Shown: positions 1 to 12,460, counted from the stretch's first letter. The stretch: 64,000 nucleotides of DNA from Closterium sp. Naga37s-1 (GCA_947471745.1 CANJKZ010001237.1:2462001-2526000), one strand, 5' to 3'. Notes: generated from the sequence alone by a model not told the origin. Translations and numbers: made by a program.

Positions 1-1145
1 GGGAAACCGTGAGAACATGCTGGTCAAGCAAGTCTCACAATAGCCCACCTCCTTGGGCTCCCCCTTTATCCTCAGCCCCTTGAATCTTTCCTCCTTAAAC
101 AGCTGATGTAGCTGAGGTAGCGCCACGTGGCCAAAGCAACGGTGTGCGGTGAGCCAATCCGTCTCACCCGTGCTAGGAGTTACATTTGGTAGCGCACCCC
201 CCCCCATGCACAAGTAGCCCACCATCACTGCCACCACCACCTCCTCCACTGGTTACGTGGCTTGCATGCCCTCCTCTTACAGCTTCAGCAGCCAAGCGCG
301 CAGCCGCCTCCTTCCATGGCAGCACCGGTATCTCCCACATGGACCGGTGCATGTCCTTGCCGCATCGGAGGTCCCACCACACGCGCCCATCCAGAGTTGC
401 CTTGAACACCTTTGTGCCCATCATCTCCATCTTCATCCCTGCCTCACTCAAGGCCTTGGTAGAGAGAAGGTTGGCACATAGTCCAGGGACAAGAAGAACA
501 CGCTTCAGCCCCACAAGCCTACCATCCGCACCCATAAACATGGCTCTCCCCTCGCCACACACGGGTACAACTTGGCCGGTGGTTGAAACGACGGTGGCTG
601 CCTTTGATGGCCTGAATTCATCCAGCATATCCTCTCGGTTGGTCATGGTCATGAAGGTTCCCGTGTCAATGACCCAATGGGAGGAACGGTGAAGAGCAAC
701 CTTGCTGGCCGGTACAACCATGTCCTCGGAGCATGCCTCTCCTACATGGTAGAACATGGCGCCATGTCCGCCAGCACCTCCGTCGCCCTCCTCATTGCCC
801 ATGCCTTCTACCATAGCTCCATGAACACCCTTGGAGCCCTCAATTAATGGCTGACCAGGCCTCCAACCGTTAGGTAGTGGCACTTGAACCATGGGTGACC
901 TTCCACATGGCAATACCAACACTTGCCGCCACACCGCTTGCCTCCCCTGTTGCCACGCTTCCCTCCCGAATACTTCTCCCCTCCAAAGCCTTCTTTGGCC
1001 TTGCCTTTCTTGCAGCCACGCCCCTTGAAGCCCTTCATGCCGTAGGCAGAGCCTCCACCTTCACTGGCAGCGGCGGTCAGCTCCTTCCTCCGAAACTCCT
1101 CTTGAAGGACTTTGAGCACGGATCCACTCGAGCGACCATGCGTCC
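1..1145 (-). pseudogene. Copia-5: gag zinc knuckle, protease and pre-integrase fragment, runs off the left edge
   Basis: Read leftwards on the minus strand this is the gag C-terminus, protease and GAG-pre-integrase part of a Ty1/copia polyprotein. Seen: a basic Gly/Lys-rich stretch, the CCHC knuckle CWYCHVEGHPWFKC (about 880-925), the aspartic protease motif VIDTGTFMTMT (about 645-680), then GETDWLTAHRCFGHVALP (about 105-165) and CETCLTSMFSRFP at the very edge, the zinc-binding start of integrase. Two frame changes break it, near 870 (after the knuckle) and in a C-run near 203-211, so it is not a working gene. It resembles Copia-1 in organisation but differs clearly in sequence, so it is a separate family. 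The rest of the element lies outside the window and no LTR is visible. Confidence 0.85.
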
Positions 1146-1154
1146 TTCATGCCA

Positions 1155-1276
1155 TTAAAGCCCAAGACCAGAATTGCTCAACGCAAGTCAACGCAGGGCA
1201 AAACTGTGGGCTGCGGGAGGCAAACTGTGCAGAGTTTGCCTTAGTTTTTTTTTGTAATTCGGGTCTTGGGCTTTAA
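1155..1276. repeat. Short fold-back sequence between the copia fragment and the CLU-like gene
   Basis: Two 21-bp arms (1155-1175 and 1256-1276) are inverted copies differing at one base. The 80 bp between them contain a smaller GGCAAAC/GTTTGCC hairpin. It looks like a small fold-back or MITE-like piece, or a structured intron segment. No target duplication was identified. Confidence 0.5.
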
Positions 1277-1344
1277 GGTTGACCACCAAGGGCCCCCACG
1301 ACTCCGGAAGCAGGGAGAGAGCCTTGTAGCACTTGATATTCTCA

Positions 1345-2397
1345 GAATAGTCTGATACTTGTACTTGACGCCTTCAGTGATATCAGACCACACCATATCC
1401 GCCGTGATACGAGTATACCCCGGCACATCCACCACAAACAGAAACGCCTCCTTCTTCTCCTCCCCCTCCTCCTTCCTCTCCTCCCCATCCTTCCTCTCTC
1501 CCCCCTTCCCCTTCTTCTTCTTCTTCCCCCCGCCGCCGCCCACGCCGCCCTCCGTTTTGTCCGTATCCCCGACGCCGGGGAGCGTGGGCGGCGGCGTGGT
1601 GGTGGAGGTGCCGAGGAAGCAGTTGAGGAAGTGGGCGATGGCGCCGGCCACGTCCTGCTCGAGCGTCTCGCGGAGAACAGCTTTAAGCACGTGCTTGGTG
1701 GCCCTCACCACCATCTCCGCCACGCACAGCCAGTACACCTGCTCCACGTCAGCCACTTCTTTTGCCACCTGGCATTGGGGGAGGGGGAAGTGGGGGGGAA
1801 GGGGGGAGGGAGGGGGGAGGGGAGGATGAGTGGAGGGAGTAGGGGTTGAGAATGAGGGAACAGGATATGGAAGCGCAAGGGGGAATGAACGAGCACTGAG
1901 GGAGTCGGGAGACAGCAAGGGAGGGAGCAGTTGAGGAAGTGGGCGATGGCGCCGGCCACGTCCTGCTCGAGCGTCTCGCGGAGAACAGCTTTAAGAACGT
2001 GCTTGGTGGCCCTCACCACCATTTCAGCTACGCACAGCCGATACACCTGCTCCACGTCAGCCACCTCCTTCGCCACCTGGCAATTTTGGGATGGAGAGGG
2101 GCGCACGGGGAGAAGGTGTGGTGGAGGGCAGGGGACCGGGAGAGGGGGGACGATCGAGGGGGAAGGCGGGAGAGGAGTACAGATGCGTATGCATGTGTAT
2201 GATTATCCATACACATGTATCAGAATGCATACACCATGCACTCACCCACCTTGCACTCACCCTGCATGCCCACTCACCCGCCCTAGGCAGCGCAGGTTGA
2301 CGCCGTGGGCGTGCATGGTGCTTGCAAGCGCGCACCCATCCACGGGCCACCCCTCGGAGCTCTTGATGTCCGCCACTAGTGCCCCCTGACCCACGCA
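1345..2397 (-). pseudogene. CLU/TIF31-type (clustered mitochondria, FRIENDLY/REC-like) gene fragment
   Basis: Minus-strand exons encode part of the conserved region of CLU family proteins, cytosolic factors that in plants affect mitochondrial distribution (FRIENDLY) or chloroplast compartment size (REC). The upstream exon (2278-2397) reads DIKSSEGWPVDG...HAHGVNLRCLGR and ends at GTGAGT. The next exon (1927-2076) follows a CAG acceptor and reads VAKEVADVEQVYRLCVAEMV, VRATKHVLKAVLRETLEQDV and AGAIAHFLNC. Joined, they give the family pattern '...LGR-V...VQ.LC..EM.VRA.KH.L'. A second version of this exon (about 1345-1768) runs on through a Lys/Glu-rich insert to ADMVWSDITEGVKYKYQ, which resembles the family's 'W.(D/E)I...(A/V)K.KY' segment. 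The gene is cut at 2465 by a copia element and no further exons are visible, so it is probably dead or a detached fragment. The assignment is by pattern recognition from memory. Confidence 0.7.
1618..2082 (-). repeat. Tandem duplication of one CLU-like exon (1618-1774 and 1926-2082)
   Basis: The two segments are nearly identical at an offset of 308 bp and each includes the CAG acceptor and about 150 bp of coding sequence. The right copy (nearer the upstream exon) loses similarity just after the codons for HFLNC. The left copy continues into the rest of the exon. Purine-rich, low-complexity DNA separates them. Confidence 0.85.
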
Positions 2398-2464
2398 CTG
2401 CGTGCATGAGTGACACTCACCCGCCCATCCAAGCAAGGCCCAGGGGAGACACTCACCCGGCCCA

Positions 2465-5276
2465 GTACGTCCTGGCCTAGACACGGGTGTCTCCCATTCC
2501 TTCATAACGACACCCTTCAGCTTCCTCCTTTGTGGTAGCTTAGGCACCTTAGCTTTGCCCTGCTGTTCTTCTCCTCCCTCAGATCCAGCAGCTTCCCTGG
2601 TGCTACCACTAGTCTATACATCATCTCCTCCACCAGCAGGTGCCTCCTGCACCTTCTCTCCATCACCACCCTCTGCAGCTGCCTCATCTCCCTCCTCCCA
2701 CACACTAGGAGTCAGGTCCAGCTGCATGGTGATCTGCTCCATCTGCTGGGACACCTTAGCCTCCGGCTGTTTCTCCCAGCTCCCATACATCATGCCCTCA
2801 ACAAACTTCACATCCCTGCTGTCAAACAACACACCCTTGCATGGTTCCCATAGCAGCCATCCCTTGCTCTCAGCAGCCTGCCCCAAATGCACACACCAGA
2901 TTGCACTTGCCCCCAACTTACTTCGGTGGGTGCAACGGAACACCCTCAGCATGTCCACCGGCGGCTTCCTCCCAAACCACCTCTCCAACGGCACCCAGGA
3001 GTCATCCCCAACCTTGGAGAGAACCCTGTTCCTAGCAACCGTAGCGTGCCAGACAGCATGGGGCCACATGGAGTTGGCCAGCCCAGATTCTATTAGCAGC
3101 GCCCTAGCTGTCTCTAGAATGGTCCGGTTCGCCCGTTCTGCTACACCGTTGGACTGTGGGGTGTAAGCCGTGGTCAGCTCCCTCTGGATGCCCTGCTTCT
3201 TAAGCCAGGCCGTCATCTCAGCTCCAAGGAACTCACCACCCCGATCTGTTCTGATCCGCTTCAATACACACTCCGCTTGCTTCTCCACGAACGGCAGCCA
3301 ATCATCCCGTATCGTGGAGGCGGCCTGGTCCTTCTGCTTCAGCGGATACGCCTCCAATCATCCACTATGGTCAAGAAGTACCGCTCCCCTTTGTGCCCCT
3401 GAACCCGCAGCGGCCCAACCAAGTCCATGTGGACCAGCTCCAAAGGCTTCTTGCTCCTGCCAGCCACACTATGGAAGGGGAAACGGGTGAATTTGGATAG
3501 CATGCAGATTTCACAGTTGTCATCAGGTGGCTGGCCGTTCAGCTTCAGACCCTTGAAGGCCCCATCCTTCTCCAGCTGCTTCAGCAAAGGCATTGCTACA
3601 TGCCCCAAGCGTCGGTGTGCCGTTGCCCAATCTGTCTCCCCGGATCTGGCCGACACTCTCACACCAACCGCTCCAACAGCGTTGCACCCCCCCTGGGATG
3701 CATACCTCTCTCTAGCCTGTCCCCCACCGTGCCACGTCAATGCCGGCAACTGCCACATGGATCTATACACATCCTTGCTCTCGTGCAGATCCCAAAGCAC
3801 CCGGTTGCCCAGCTGCCCCTTGTAAGTGCGTGCCCCATCCGTGCTAGTACTCACCCCAGCCTTGGCGAGCTTACGGAGGGAGATGAGGTTGGCCTTGAGG
3901 TCGGGAACGAGCAGAACGTCGTGCAGCACCACCGGCTTGCCATCCGCTCCCTTGAATGCAGCTCGTCCCGCACCAGCCACCTTCAACGCATGTCCAGAGG
4001 CAGAGCACACCTCAGAGATTGGTGCAGCGCGTAGGTCGTCTAGCAGGTCCTTGCGCGGCGTCATCGTCCACGCAGCGCCCGTGTCCAACACCCAAAAGTC
4101 CAGGGGATGCAGCTCTGCTCCAACCTTGGCAGAACCGTCTCCTTGCTCCCCCTCGTCTCCAACATGGAAGAACTGTCCCGCGGTGCGCTCCTTTTTCTTC
4201 TCAGCACCGCCTTTGCCTTTCGGGTTGTCGTCGGGCGAATCTGCGACCATGTTCGCGCCGCTTTTCTGGTTGCTCCGCGCGCCGCCATCCTGATGGCGAT
4301 TCTGGGGGGTCCATCCTTCGGGTTTCTTATAACACAAGAACCAGGGATGCCCCTCCTTCTCACAATACCAGCAGCTCCCTTTCATTTTGCCACCAGCACC
4401 CGATCTGCCCCCACGTCCAGATTTCCCACCGCGACCCCAACCGGTACCTCCTTGTTGGTCGTTGGAGTCGTCGTCCTTCTTTGCACCGCGACCAGCACCA
4501 CGGAAGCCACGTCCTCTGCCACGTTTGCCTCCTTGCATGCCGTAGCCGCTGCTGCCCTCGTCTCCACCCCTCAGTTGGCGGCGACGGAAGTCCTCCTCCA
4601 GAATCTTCGTCCGCACCCACTCGAGCGTCCACAAGCTCTGGTTCTGCGGCAGGCTCAATCCGCTCGTGTATTGCAGCCACGACTCCGACAGCAGCGAGAG
4701 CATCTTCAAGCATTTGGTCTGCTCCGGGTAGGTGATTCCCGCGGTTGCCAGCTTCGCGTAGAGATCACGCATCTTGTCCAGAACAGGTTGCACCAACTCT
4801 CCCTCGCTCAGGCGCAGCGCGGACAGCTCCCTCTCCATCATGAGCGTCGCGGCAATGGAGGTTGGGGCGTGCAGCTCCTTCAGCACGGTCCACGCCTTCG
4901 GACCGCACTTATCCTCCGGCAGCAGGTGCATGACGTGGTGTCGCTGGTTCAGCTCCAAACTCTGCGACATTAAGTAGTAGCCAGCCGAGGAGCACTCGTC
5001 CCATTCTTCCTGCAGCGCGGGGTCACTCGGTCTAGGCTCCTCCCCAATCATTAGTTTCAGCAATCCAATCTGACGGAAATAGAGTTGCATTTTCCAGGCC
5101 CAATCATCATAGCCCTCACCATTGAACTTCTCGACGGTGAAGTTTTTCAGCACCTCCTTGATCAGCGAGCCCTGGTTTGTTCGCGCTCCCCTTGGCGCCG
5201 AAACACCAGAATCTTGGCTGCCGCTACGATCTTGGGCTGAAGATTCACTAGCTCCCGCCGAATCCTTCCCCGCCAT
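2465..5276 (-). pseudogene. Copia-1 copy A: gag-protease-integrase, 3' truncated
   Basis: Minus-strand polyprotein starting at the ATG at 5276 (MAGKDSAGASESS). It carries a copia gag domain, the CCHC knuckle CWYCEKEGHPWFLC, the protease motif FWVLDTGAAWTMTP, the pre-integrase segment and integrase with IRTDRGGEF and NGVAERANR. A 13-bp deletion near 3353 shifts the frame inside integrase. About 30 bp are lost in frame near 2935 (RVFRCTHRSK). A TAG stands at 2614-2616. The sequence ends at 2465 within the integrase-RT linker, where CLU-like intron DNA begins, so RT, RNase H and the 3' LTR are missing. Its 5' LTR is at 5323-6414, and the primer site 5308-5319 has one change from the consensus. 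Compare the intact-frame copy at 19426-24030. Confidence 0.92.
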
Positions 5277-5322
5277 AACTACCTATAACGAGGATCACTA
5301 TAACGCAGCTCTGTTACCAGCT

Positions 5323-6414
5323 TGTTGGTGTAAGGGCCTAATAAACTCAGGCTATTAAGACGTTATCCAACTTAAAACCTCTCCTCGGGGTCACCTCCAA
5401 GGGTCCCTGGGTGCTTGGTACAAGACCAGCCCCTATCCTCGGGTCCGAGTATGTAGAGAGAGGGATCAAGAGGGACTTAGTCAAAACAGCAAGAGTACCT
5501 TGAACGTCGCGCAGCGTGCCGTGCAGACCGTCGATCGGATTAAGCTGAGAACTCGCTATATCGAAGCTCACTCTAAGAGCTTTCAAAAGAGCCAAGTTGC
5601 CTCGCGAAAAGTTCTGCCATTACGAAGTTATGACTCGGACAGCGTTTGCCTAGCGTCGTAGTGCTAGCGTACTAGCGTTGACTCGGTAGCATTCCGCCGT
5701 CGCACCGCGTAGAAACGAAATTCCAGCAAGGAAGGAATTCGATTGAATCAATTTCACTATATCCAGGTACAAACAGAGAAGGAATAAATAGTTCTAGCTA
5801 GCAAGGACCTTGGGAATCAACCTGGGAACAACCAGGGATGATCCCAAATAATTCCAAGCAACAGAACAAACCTGGCTGGACAAAACAGCAGGTGGTAGGT
5901 TGGTAAACAACCTCTGGTTCTGTTTTTCCAACCTGGGAAAACAACAACCAGGTTCAGGTCCTAAAAACAGAACCTGTTTTGTCTTTGCCCAACCAGCCAA
6001 ATGCTGGTTCCGCTGGTTTCCCCTGGCCCTGTAGCATGCAGATACAGACAAACAACATCCAACCTTCACCTAAATTGTACCCCTATAGTGCCTGCCCTGC
6101 TACACTATAGTCAACCAAACAAAACAGTACAATTTCGAGTTGGATAGAACTGAATCTGCGCAATCAATTCAACCAAACTGCAAAGCTTCTATCTTGGGTT
6201 CCTTTGCGAGCTCGTCCTTTCTGCTTGCACTGTTCATAGCGCGTACAATGTTGTGCCGAAGCGCACATTGCGCGAGTACCTGCAAATGCATCAAGCGAAA
6301 ATTGCGAAAGCAAACAAACACACGAACATTCCATTCACACCCAAATGCATTCGCACACGCATACTCGTACAAACAGACGGCAGGATGTCGTGCAATGTGA
6401 ATTTGCACCCAACA
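5323..6414 (-). repeat. 5' LTR of Copia-1 copy A (1092 bp)
   Basis: Reverse complement begins TGTTGGGTGC and ends CACCAACA, with the perfect TGTTGG/CCAACA terminal inverted repeat shared by all Copia-1 LTRs here. The TG end abuts the 37-bp satellite at 6415. Open frames inside the LTR are shadows. Confidence 0.93.
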
Positions 6415-9400
6415 CTTCGTTACTTCCCGTATGGTTGGTACTAAGACTAAGTGCGTTACTTACTGATATGGTCGGTACGAAGAGTAAGGGCTATACTTAC
6501 CGATATGGTTGGTACGAAGGGTAAGTTCTTTACGGACCGATATGGTCGGTATGAAGGGTAATTGCGTAACTTACCGATATGGTTGGAACCAAGCGTAAGT
6601 GTGTTACTTACCCATATGGTTGGTACTAAGACTAAGTGCGTTACTTACTGATATGGTCGGTACGAAGGGTAAGGGCGTTACTTACCGATATGTTTCGTAC
6701 CAAGAGTAAGTACGTTAACTACCGATACGGTTGGTACCACGAATATGTGCGTTACTTACCGATATGGTTGGTACCAATAGTTAGTGCCTTGCTTACCCAT
6801 ATGGTTGGTACCAAGAGTAACTACGTTACTTACCCGTAGGTTGGTGCTACGACTAAGTGTGTTACTTACCCATCTGGTTGGTACCAAGGGTAAGTGTGTG
6901 ACTTACCCATATGGTTGGTACCAAGAGGTAACTATATTACTTACCAATATGGTTGGTACCAAGAATAAGTGCGTTACTTACCGATACGGTTGGTACCAAG
7001 AGTAACTGCGTTACTTACCCGTATGGTTGGTACTAAGTCTAAGTGCATTACTTACTGATATGGTCAGTACGAAGGGTAAGGGTGCTACTTACCGATATGG
7101 TTGGTACCAAGAGTAAGTGCGTTACTTACCGATATGGTTGGTACCACTAGTAAATGCGTTACTTACACATATGGTTGGTACCAAGGGAAAGTGCGTAACT
7201 TACCGATATGGTTGGAACCAAGAGTACTTGGGTTACATACCCATATGGTTGCTACCAAGAATAGTTGTGTTACTTACCCATATGGTTGGTACCAATAGCA
7301 AATGCGTTACTTACCCACATGGTTGGTACCAAGAGTAAGTGCGTTACTTACCGATATGGTTGGTACCAATAGTAAATGCGTTACTTACCCATATGGTTGG
7401 TACCAAGGGAAAGTGCGTAACTTACCGATATGGTTGTAACCAAGAGTACTTGGGTTACATACCCATATGGTTGCTACCAAGAATAGTTGTGTTACTTACC
7501 CATATGGTTGGTGCCAAGAGCATATGCGTTACTTACCCACATGGTTGGTACCAAGAGTAAGTTTGTTTACATACGCATATGGTTGGTACCAAGAGTAAGT
7601 GCGTTACCTATCGATATGATTTGTACCAAGAGTATGTGCATCACTTACCCATAAGGTTGGTACTAAGACTAAGTGCGTTACTTACTGATATGGTCGGTAC
7701 GAAGTGTACGGGCGTTACTTACCGATCTGGCTGGTACTAAGAGTAAGTGTGTTACTTACCCATGTGGTTGGTACCAAGAGAAACTGCGTTACTTACCCAT
7801 ATGGTTGGTACCAAGAGAAACTGCGTTTCCTACCCGTATGGTTGGTACTAAGACTAAGTGCGTTACTTACTGATATCGTCGGTACGAATGATAAGGGCGT
7901 TACTTACCCATATGGTTGGTTCTAGGAGTAAGTGCGTTAGTTACCCATATAGTTGGTACCAAGAATATGTGTGTGACTTAACCATATGGTTGGTACCAAG
8001 ACTATGTTCGTTACTTACCCATATGGGTTGTACCAAGAGTATGTTCGTCATTATACCCATATGGTTGGTACCAAGAATTAGTGCGTTACTTACTGATATG
8101 GTCGGTACGAAGGGTAAGTGCGTTACTTACCGATATGGTTAGTACAAAGAGTAATTGCGTTACATACCCATATGGTTGGTAGCAGGAGTAAGTGCGTTAC
8201 TTACCCATATGGTTGGTACCAAGAGTAAGTGCGTTACTTACTGATATGGTTGGTACCAAGAGTTAGTGCGTTCCTTACCCATGTGGTTGGTACCAATAGT
8301 ACGTGCGTTATTTACCCCTATGGTTGGTACTGAGAGTAAGTGCGTTACCTAATAGGTAAGTATATAACTTACCCATATGGTTGGTGCCAAGATTAAGTGT
8401 GTTACTTACCCATACGGTTGGTACTAGGAGTAAATGCGTTACTTGCCCATATGGTTGGTACCAAGAGTAAGTGTGTAACTTACCCATATGGTTGGTACCA
8501 AGAGTAAGTGTGTTACTTACCGATATGGTTGGTACCAAGAGAAAGTTCGTCATTATACCCATATGGTTGGTACCAAGAAAAAGTGCGTTACTTACCGATA
8601 TGGTTGGTCCCAAGAGTAAGAGCGTTACTTACTGTATGGTTGGTACCAAAAGTAATTGCGTTACATACCCATATGGTTGGTACCACGAGTAAGTGCGTTA
8701 CTTATCCATATAGTTGGTACCAAAAGTAAGTATCTTACCTTATGGTTGGTACCAAGAGTAAGTGCGTTACTTACCCATATAGTATGTAGCAAGAATAAAT
8801 GCGTTACTTACCGATATGGTTGGTGCCAAGAGTAAGTACGTTACTTAAGTGCTTTCTTTACCCATATCGTTGGTACCAAGAGTAGGTGTGTGACTTACCC
8901 ATATGGTTGGTGCCAAGAGTAAGTGTGTTACGTACCCATATGGTTGGTACGAAGAGTAAGTTCGTCATTATACCCATATGGTGGTCGGTTCTAAGGGTAA
9001 GGGCGTTACTTACCCATATGGTTGGTACCAGGAGTGAGTGCGTTACTTACGCATACGGTTGGTACCAGGAGTGAGTGCGTTACTTACCCATATGGTTGGT
9101 ACCAAGAGTAAGTGCGCTACTTACCTAGGTTGTTACCAAGAGTTGGTATGTTACTTACCCATATGGTTGGTCCCAAGAGTTAGTGTGTTACTTTCCCATA
9201 TGGTTGGAACCAAGACTAAGTGCGCTACTTACCTATATGGTTGGTGCCAAGAGTAAATGCATTACTTACCCATATAGTTGGTACTAAGACTAAGTGCGTT
9301 ACTTACTGATATGGTCGGTACGAAGGGTATGGGCGTTCCTTACCGATATGGTTGGTACCAAGAGTAAGTGTGTTACTTACCCATATGGTTGGTACCAAGA

Positions 9401-11030
9401 GTAATTGCGTTACATACCCATGTGGTTGGTACTAGAAGTAAGTGCGTTTCTTATCCATATGGTTGGTACCAAGAGTAAGTGTCTTACTTACCTTATGGTT
9501 GGTACCAAGTGAAAGTGCGTTACTTACCCATATGGTATGTAGCAAGAGTAAATGCGTTACTTACCGATATGGTTGGTACAAAGAGTATGTGTGTTACTTA
9601 CCCATATGGTTGGTGCCAGGAGTAAGTACATTACTTACCCATATGGTCGGTACTAGGAGTAAGTGCGCTCTTTACCCATATGGTTGGTACCAAGAGTAAT
9701 TGTGTGACTTACCCATATGGTTGGTACCAAGATTAAGTGTGTTACGTACCCATATGGTTGGTACGAAGATAAGTTCGTCATTATACCCATATGGTGGTCG
9801 GTTCGAAGGGTAAGGACGTTACTTTCCGATATGGTTGGTCCCAAGAGTAACTGCGATACCTACCGATATGGTTGGTACCAAGAGTAATTGCGTTACATAC
9901 CTATACGGTTGGTACCAGGAGTGAGTGCGTTACTTACCCATATGGTTGGTACCAAGAGTAAGTGCGCTACTTACCTAGGTTGTTACCAAGAGTTGGTGTG
10001 TTACTTACCCATATGGTTGGTCCCAAGAGTTATTGTGTTACGTTCCCATATGGTTGGTGCCAAGAGTAAGTGCGCTACTTATCTATATGGTCGGTGCCAA
10101 TAGTAAATGCATTACTTACCCATATGGTTGGTACTAAGACTAAGTGCGTTACTACCAGATATGGTCGGTACGAAGGGTATGTGCGTTACTTACCGATATG
10201 GTTGGTACCAAGAGTAAGTGTGTTACTTACCTATATGGTTGGTGCCAAGAGTAAGTGCGTTACTTACCCAAAAGGTTGGTACCAACAGTAAGTGTTTGAC
10301 TTACCCATATGGTTGGTACAAAGAGTAACTGCGTTACTTCCCGTATGGTTGGTACTAAGACTAAGTGCGTTACTTACTGATATGGTCGGTAGAATGGGTA
10401 AGGGCGTTACTTACTACTATGGTCGGTACGAAGGGTAAGTGCGTTACGTACCGATATGGTTGGTACCAAGAGTTAGTGCGTTTCTTACCCATATGGTTGG
10501 TACTAGGAGTAAGTGCATTACTTACCCATATGGTTGGTACCAGGAGTAAGTGTGTTACTTACCCATATGGTTGGTACCAAGAGAAAATGAGTTACTTACC
10601 CATATGGTTGGTACCAAGAGTAAGTGCGTTACTTATCAATATGGTTGGTACCAAGATTAAGTGCGTTACTTACCCATATGGTTGGTACCAAGAGACAGTG
10701 TGTGACTTACCCATATCGTTGGTACCAAGAGCAAGTGTGTTTCTTACCCATATGGTTGGTACCAAGAGTAAGTGTGTTACTTACAAATATGGTTGGTACC
10801 AAGAGTAAGTTCGTCATTATACCCATATGGTTGGTACAATTAATAAGTGCGTTACTTACTGATATGGTCGGTACGAAGGCTAAGGGCAATACTTACCGAT
10901 ATGGTTGGTACCAAGAGTAAGTGCGTTACTTACCGATATGGTTGGTACCAAGAGTAAGTTCGTTACTTACCGATATGGTTCGTACCAGGAGTAAGTGCGT
11001 TACTTACCCATATGGTTGGTCCCAAGAGAA
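6415..11030 (+). repeat. 37-bp satellite array, left block, about 125 units
   Basis: Tandem repeat with consensus close to GTGCGTTACTTACCCATAT + GGTTGGTACCAAGAGTAA (37 bp). A common variant has CGATATGG instead of CCATATGG. Units contain the palindromes TTGGTACCAA and CCATATGG. Identity between neighbours is moderate, with many substitutions and some short units (for example near 9121 and 9971). Because 37 is not a multiple of 3, three units (111 bp) are needed to return to frame, which yields apparent 37-residue peptide repeats; these are not genes. The block is bounded by a Copia-1 LTR at 6414 and by Copia-1 RT sequence at 11031. No spacers, so it is not CRISPR. Confidence 0.97.
7117..7560 (+). 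repeat. Higher-order repeat in the satellite: two 222-bp (6-unit) blocks
   Basis: 7117-7338 and 7339-7560 are nearly identical six-unit blocks that share unit-specific variants such as AAGAGTACTTGGGTTACATA. They are much closer to each other than adjacent single units are, the mark of recent amplification of a multi-unit block. Confidence 0.85.
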
Positions 11031-12460
11031 GACAGGTCACCATCTACAAGAGTAGGCTGGTGGCTAAGGGGTTTATGCAGTAGGAGAAGCAGGACTTCAA
11101 TGAGATCTTTGCTCCCACTGCCAAACCCCCTACCCTCCGTGTCTTGTTGGCAGATTCAGCCATTAGTGGGAAATTCATCATTCAGATGGATATATCAACG
11201 GCATTCCTCAATGGGATTTTAGAGGAGGATGTGTACATGACGCAGCCGCCTGGGTATGAGGATGGTACGGGCAGGGTGTGCAAGCTGAAAAAGTCCATCT
11301 ACGGATTGAAGCAAGCGCCACGCTGCTGGTACCAGAAGTTGGCAGCTGTTTTAGAGGAGATGGGATTCAGGACCAGCAGCTGCGATGAGAGCCTCTTTCT
11401 CAAGGGGGAGAAGGAGAAGCTGGTGATGTTTCTGGTCTACGTGGACGACATTCTTCTCTTCAGCAGCAGCATGAAGGAGATCCAGAAAGTGCAGCAGCAG
11501 CTGATGGAGAACTTCAAGTGCAAGAACCTTGGGGAGGTAAAGTACTACCTCGGGATGCACGTGGAGAGGGATCCAGATCACAGGTGGTTGAAGCTGCACC
11601 AGGAGAAGTTCATCAAGGAGCTGGGGGAGAAGTATGGGATTGAGAATGAGCGCAAGGTTGCAACTCCCCTGCCAGCAGAATTCAAGCTTGTGAAAGCTGC
11701 AGAGGATGAAGGGGTTGAAGCCGAGGAGCAGCAGCAATTTCAGTCCTTGGTGGGCAGCCTCTTGTATGCAGCGGTTCACACGAGGCCCGACATCTCTTTC
11801 TCTGTTGGGCAGCTGGCAAGGGTGGTGCAGAATCCATCAGAGGAGCAGGTGGATGCAGCTGAGCGTGTAGTGAAGTACCTGAACTCTCACCCAAGCATTG
11901 GAGTTCAATACTCCGCATCTGCACAGGTGAAGCAGAAAGGGGTTGAGGTGCTGAAAGAGAAGGGGGAGCGACTTGGGGAAGGCAAGCTCTTTCTCACTTG
12001 CTTTACCGATGCTACGTGGGCTTCTGAGAAGGAGGATTCCTCATCTGTGGGAGGATACATCTGCGTAGTTGGGGGAGGACCTGTTAGTTTGAGGTCCAAG
12101 AAGCAGACGGAGACGGCACTATCTTCCGTGGAATCGGAGTACATGGCGATGTTCCATGGGGTGAAGGAGGTGATTTGGCTGAGGAGGCTGTTAGAGGAGA
12201 TTGGCTAGGAGCAGAAGGTTGATACGCCGCTGTTTTGTGATAGCAAGGGGGCTCTTGGGATGGCCAGGAACGCTGTGCTTCATGGGCTGAACAAGCACAT
12301 GCATATCAAGTGGCACTGGCTGCGTAAGGAGGTGAAGAGGGGGACGGTGAATCCGATCTATATCAAGACTCACCAGCAGCCTGCAGACTTCCTCACCAAG
12401 AGGCTTGCGGATGAGCCTCATTGGCGTTGTGTGCGCATGAGTGGAATGAGCATGAACTAG
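11031..12460 (+). pseudogene. Copia-1 3' fragment: RT and RNase H
   Basis: Coding similarity starts abruptly at 11031, corresponding to 22601 of the intact-frame copy at an exact offset of 11570. It covers most of RT (YGLKQAPRCW, then FLVYVDDILLFSSS with the catalytic aspartates present) and RNase H (CFTDATWASE, SSVESEYMAM, FCDSKGALGM), ending MSGMSMN at 12460. Two in-frame stops break it: TAG at 11081-11083 (AAG in relatives) and TAG at 12206-12208 (CAG in relatives). Upstream parts are absent; satellite DNA abuts directly. The LTR at 12503 follows. Confidence 0.93.

Noticed and set aside
1359..1849. Plus-strand frames over the CLU-like exons
   Set aside because: Low-complexity Ser/Pro/Phe reading of the antisense strand; the minus-strand reading matches a known family with correct splice sites.
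4107..4973. 288-codon antisense frame over Copia-1 gag, repeated at 13944 and 19729
   Set aside because: Antisense shadow of a GC-rich, Arg/Gly-rich gag; present wherever gag is present and without domain features.
6415..11030. CRISPR-like array or repeat-protein gene (many 60-147 codon frames of YGWYQE/MVGTKSKCVTY type)
   Set aside because: Units are directly adjacent with no unique spacers, and the frames arise from the 37-bp period (111 bp per frame return). Similar frames occur on both strands and carry stops at regular intervals.
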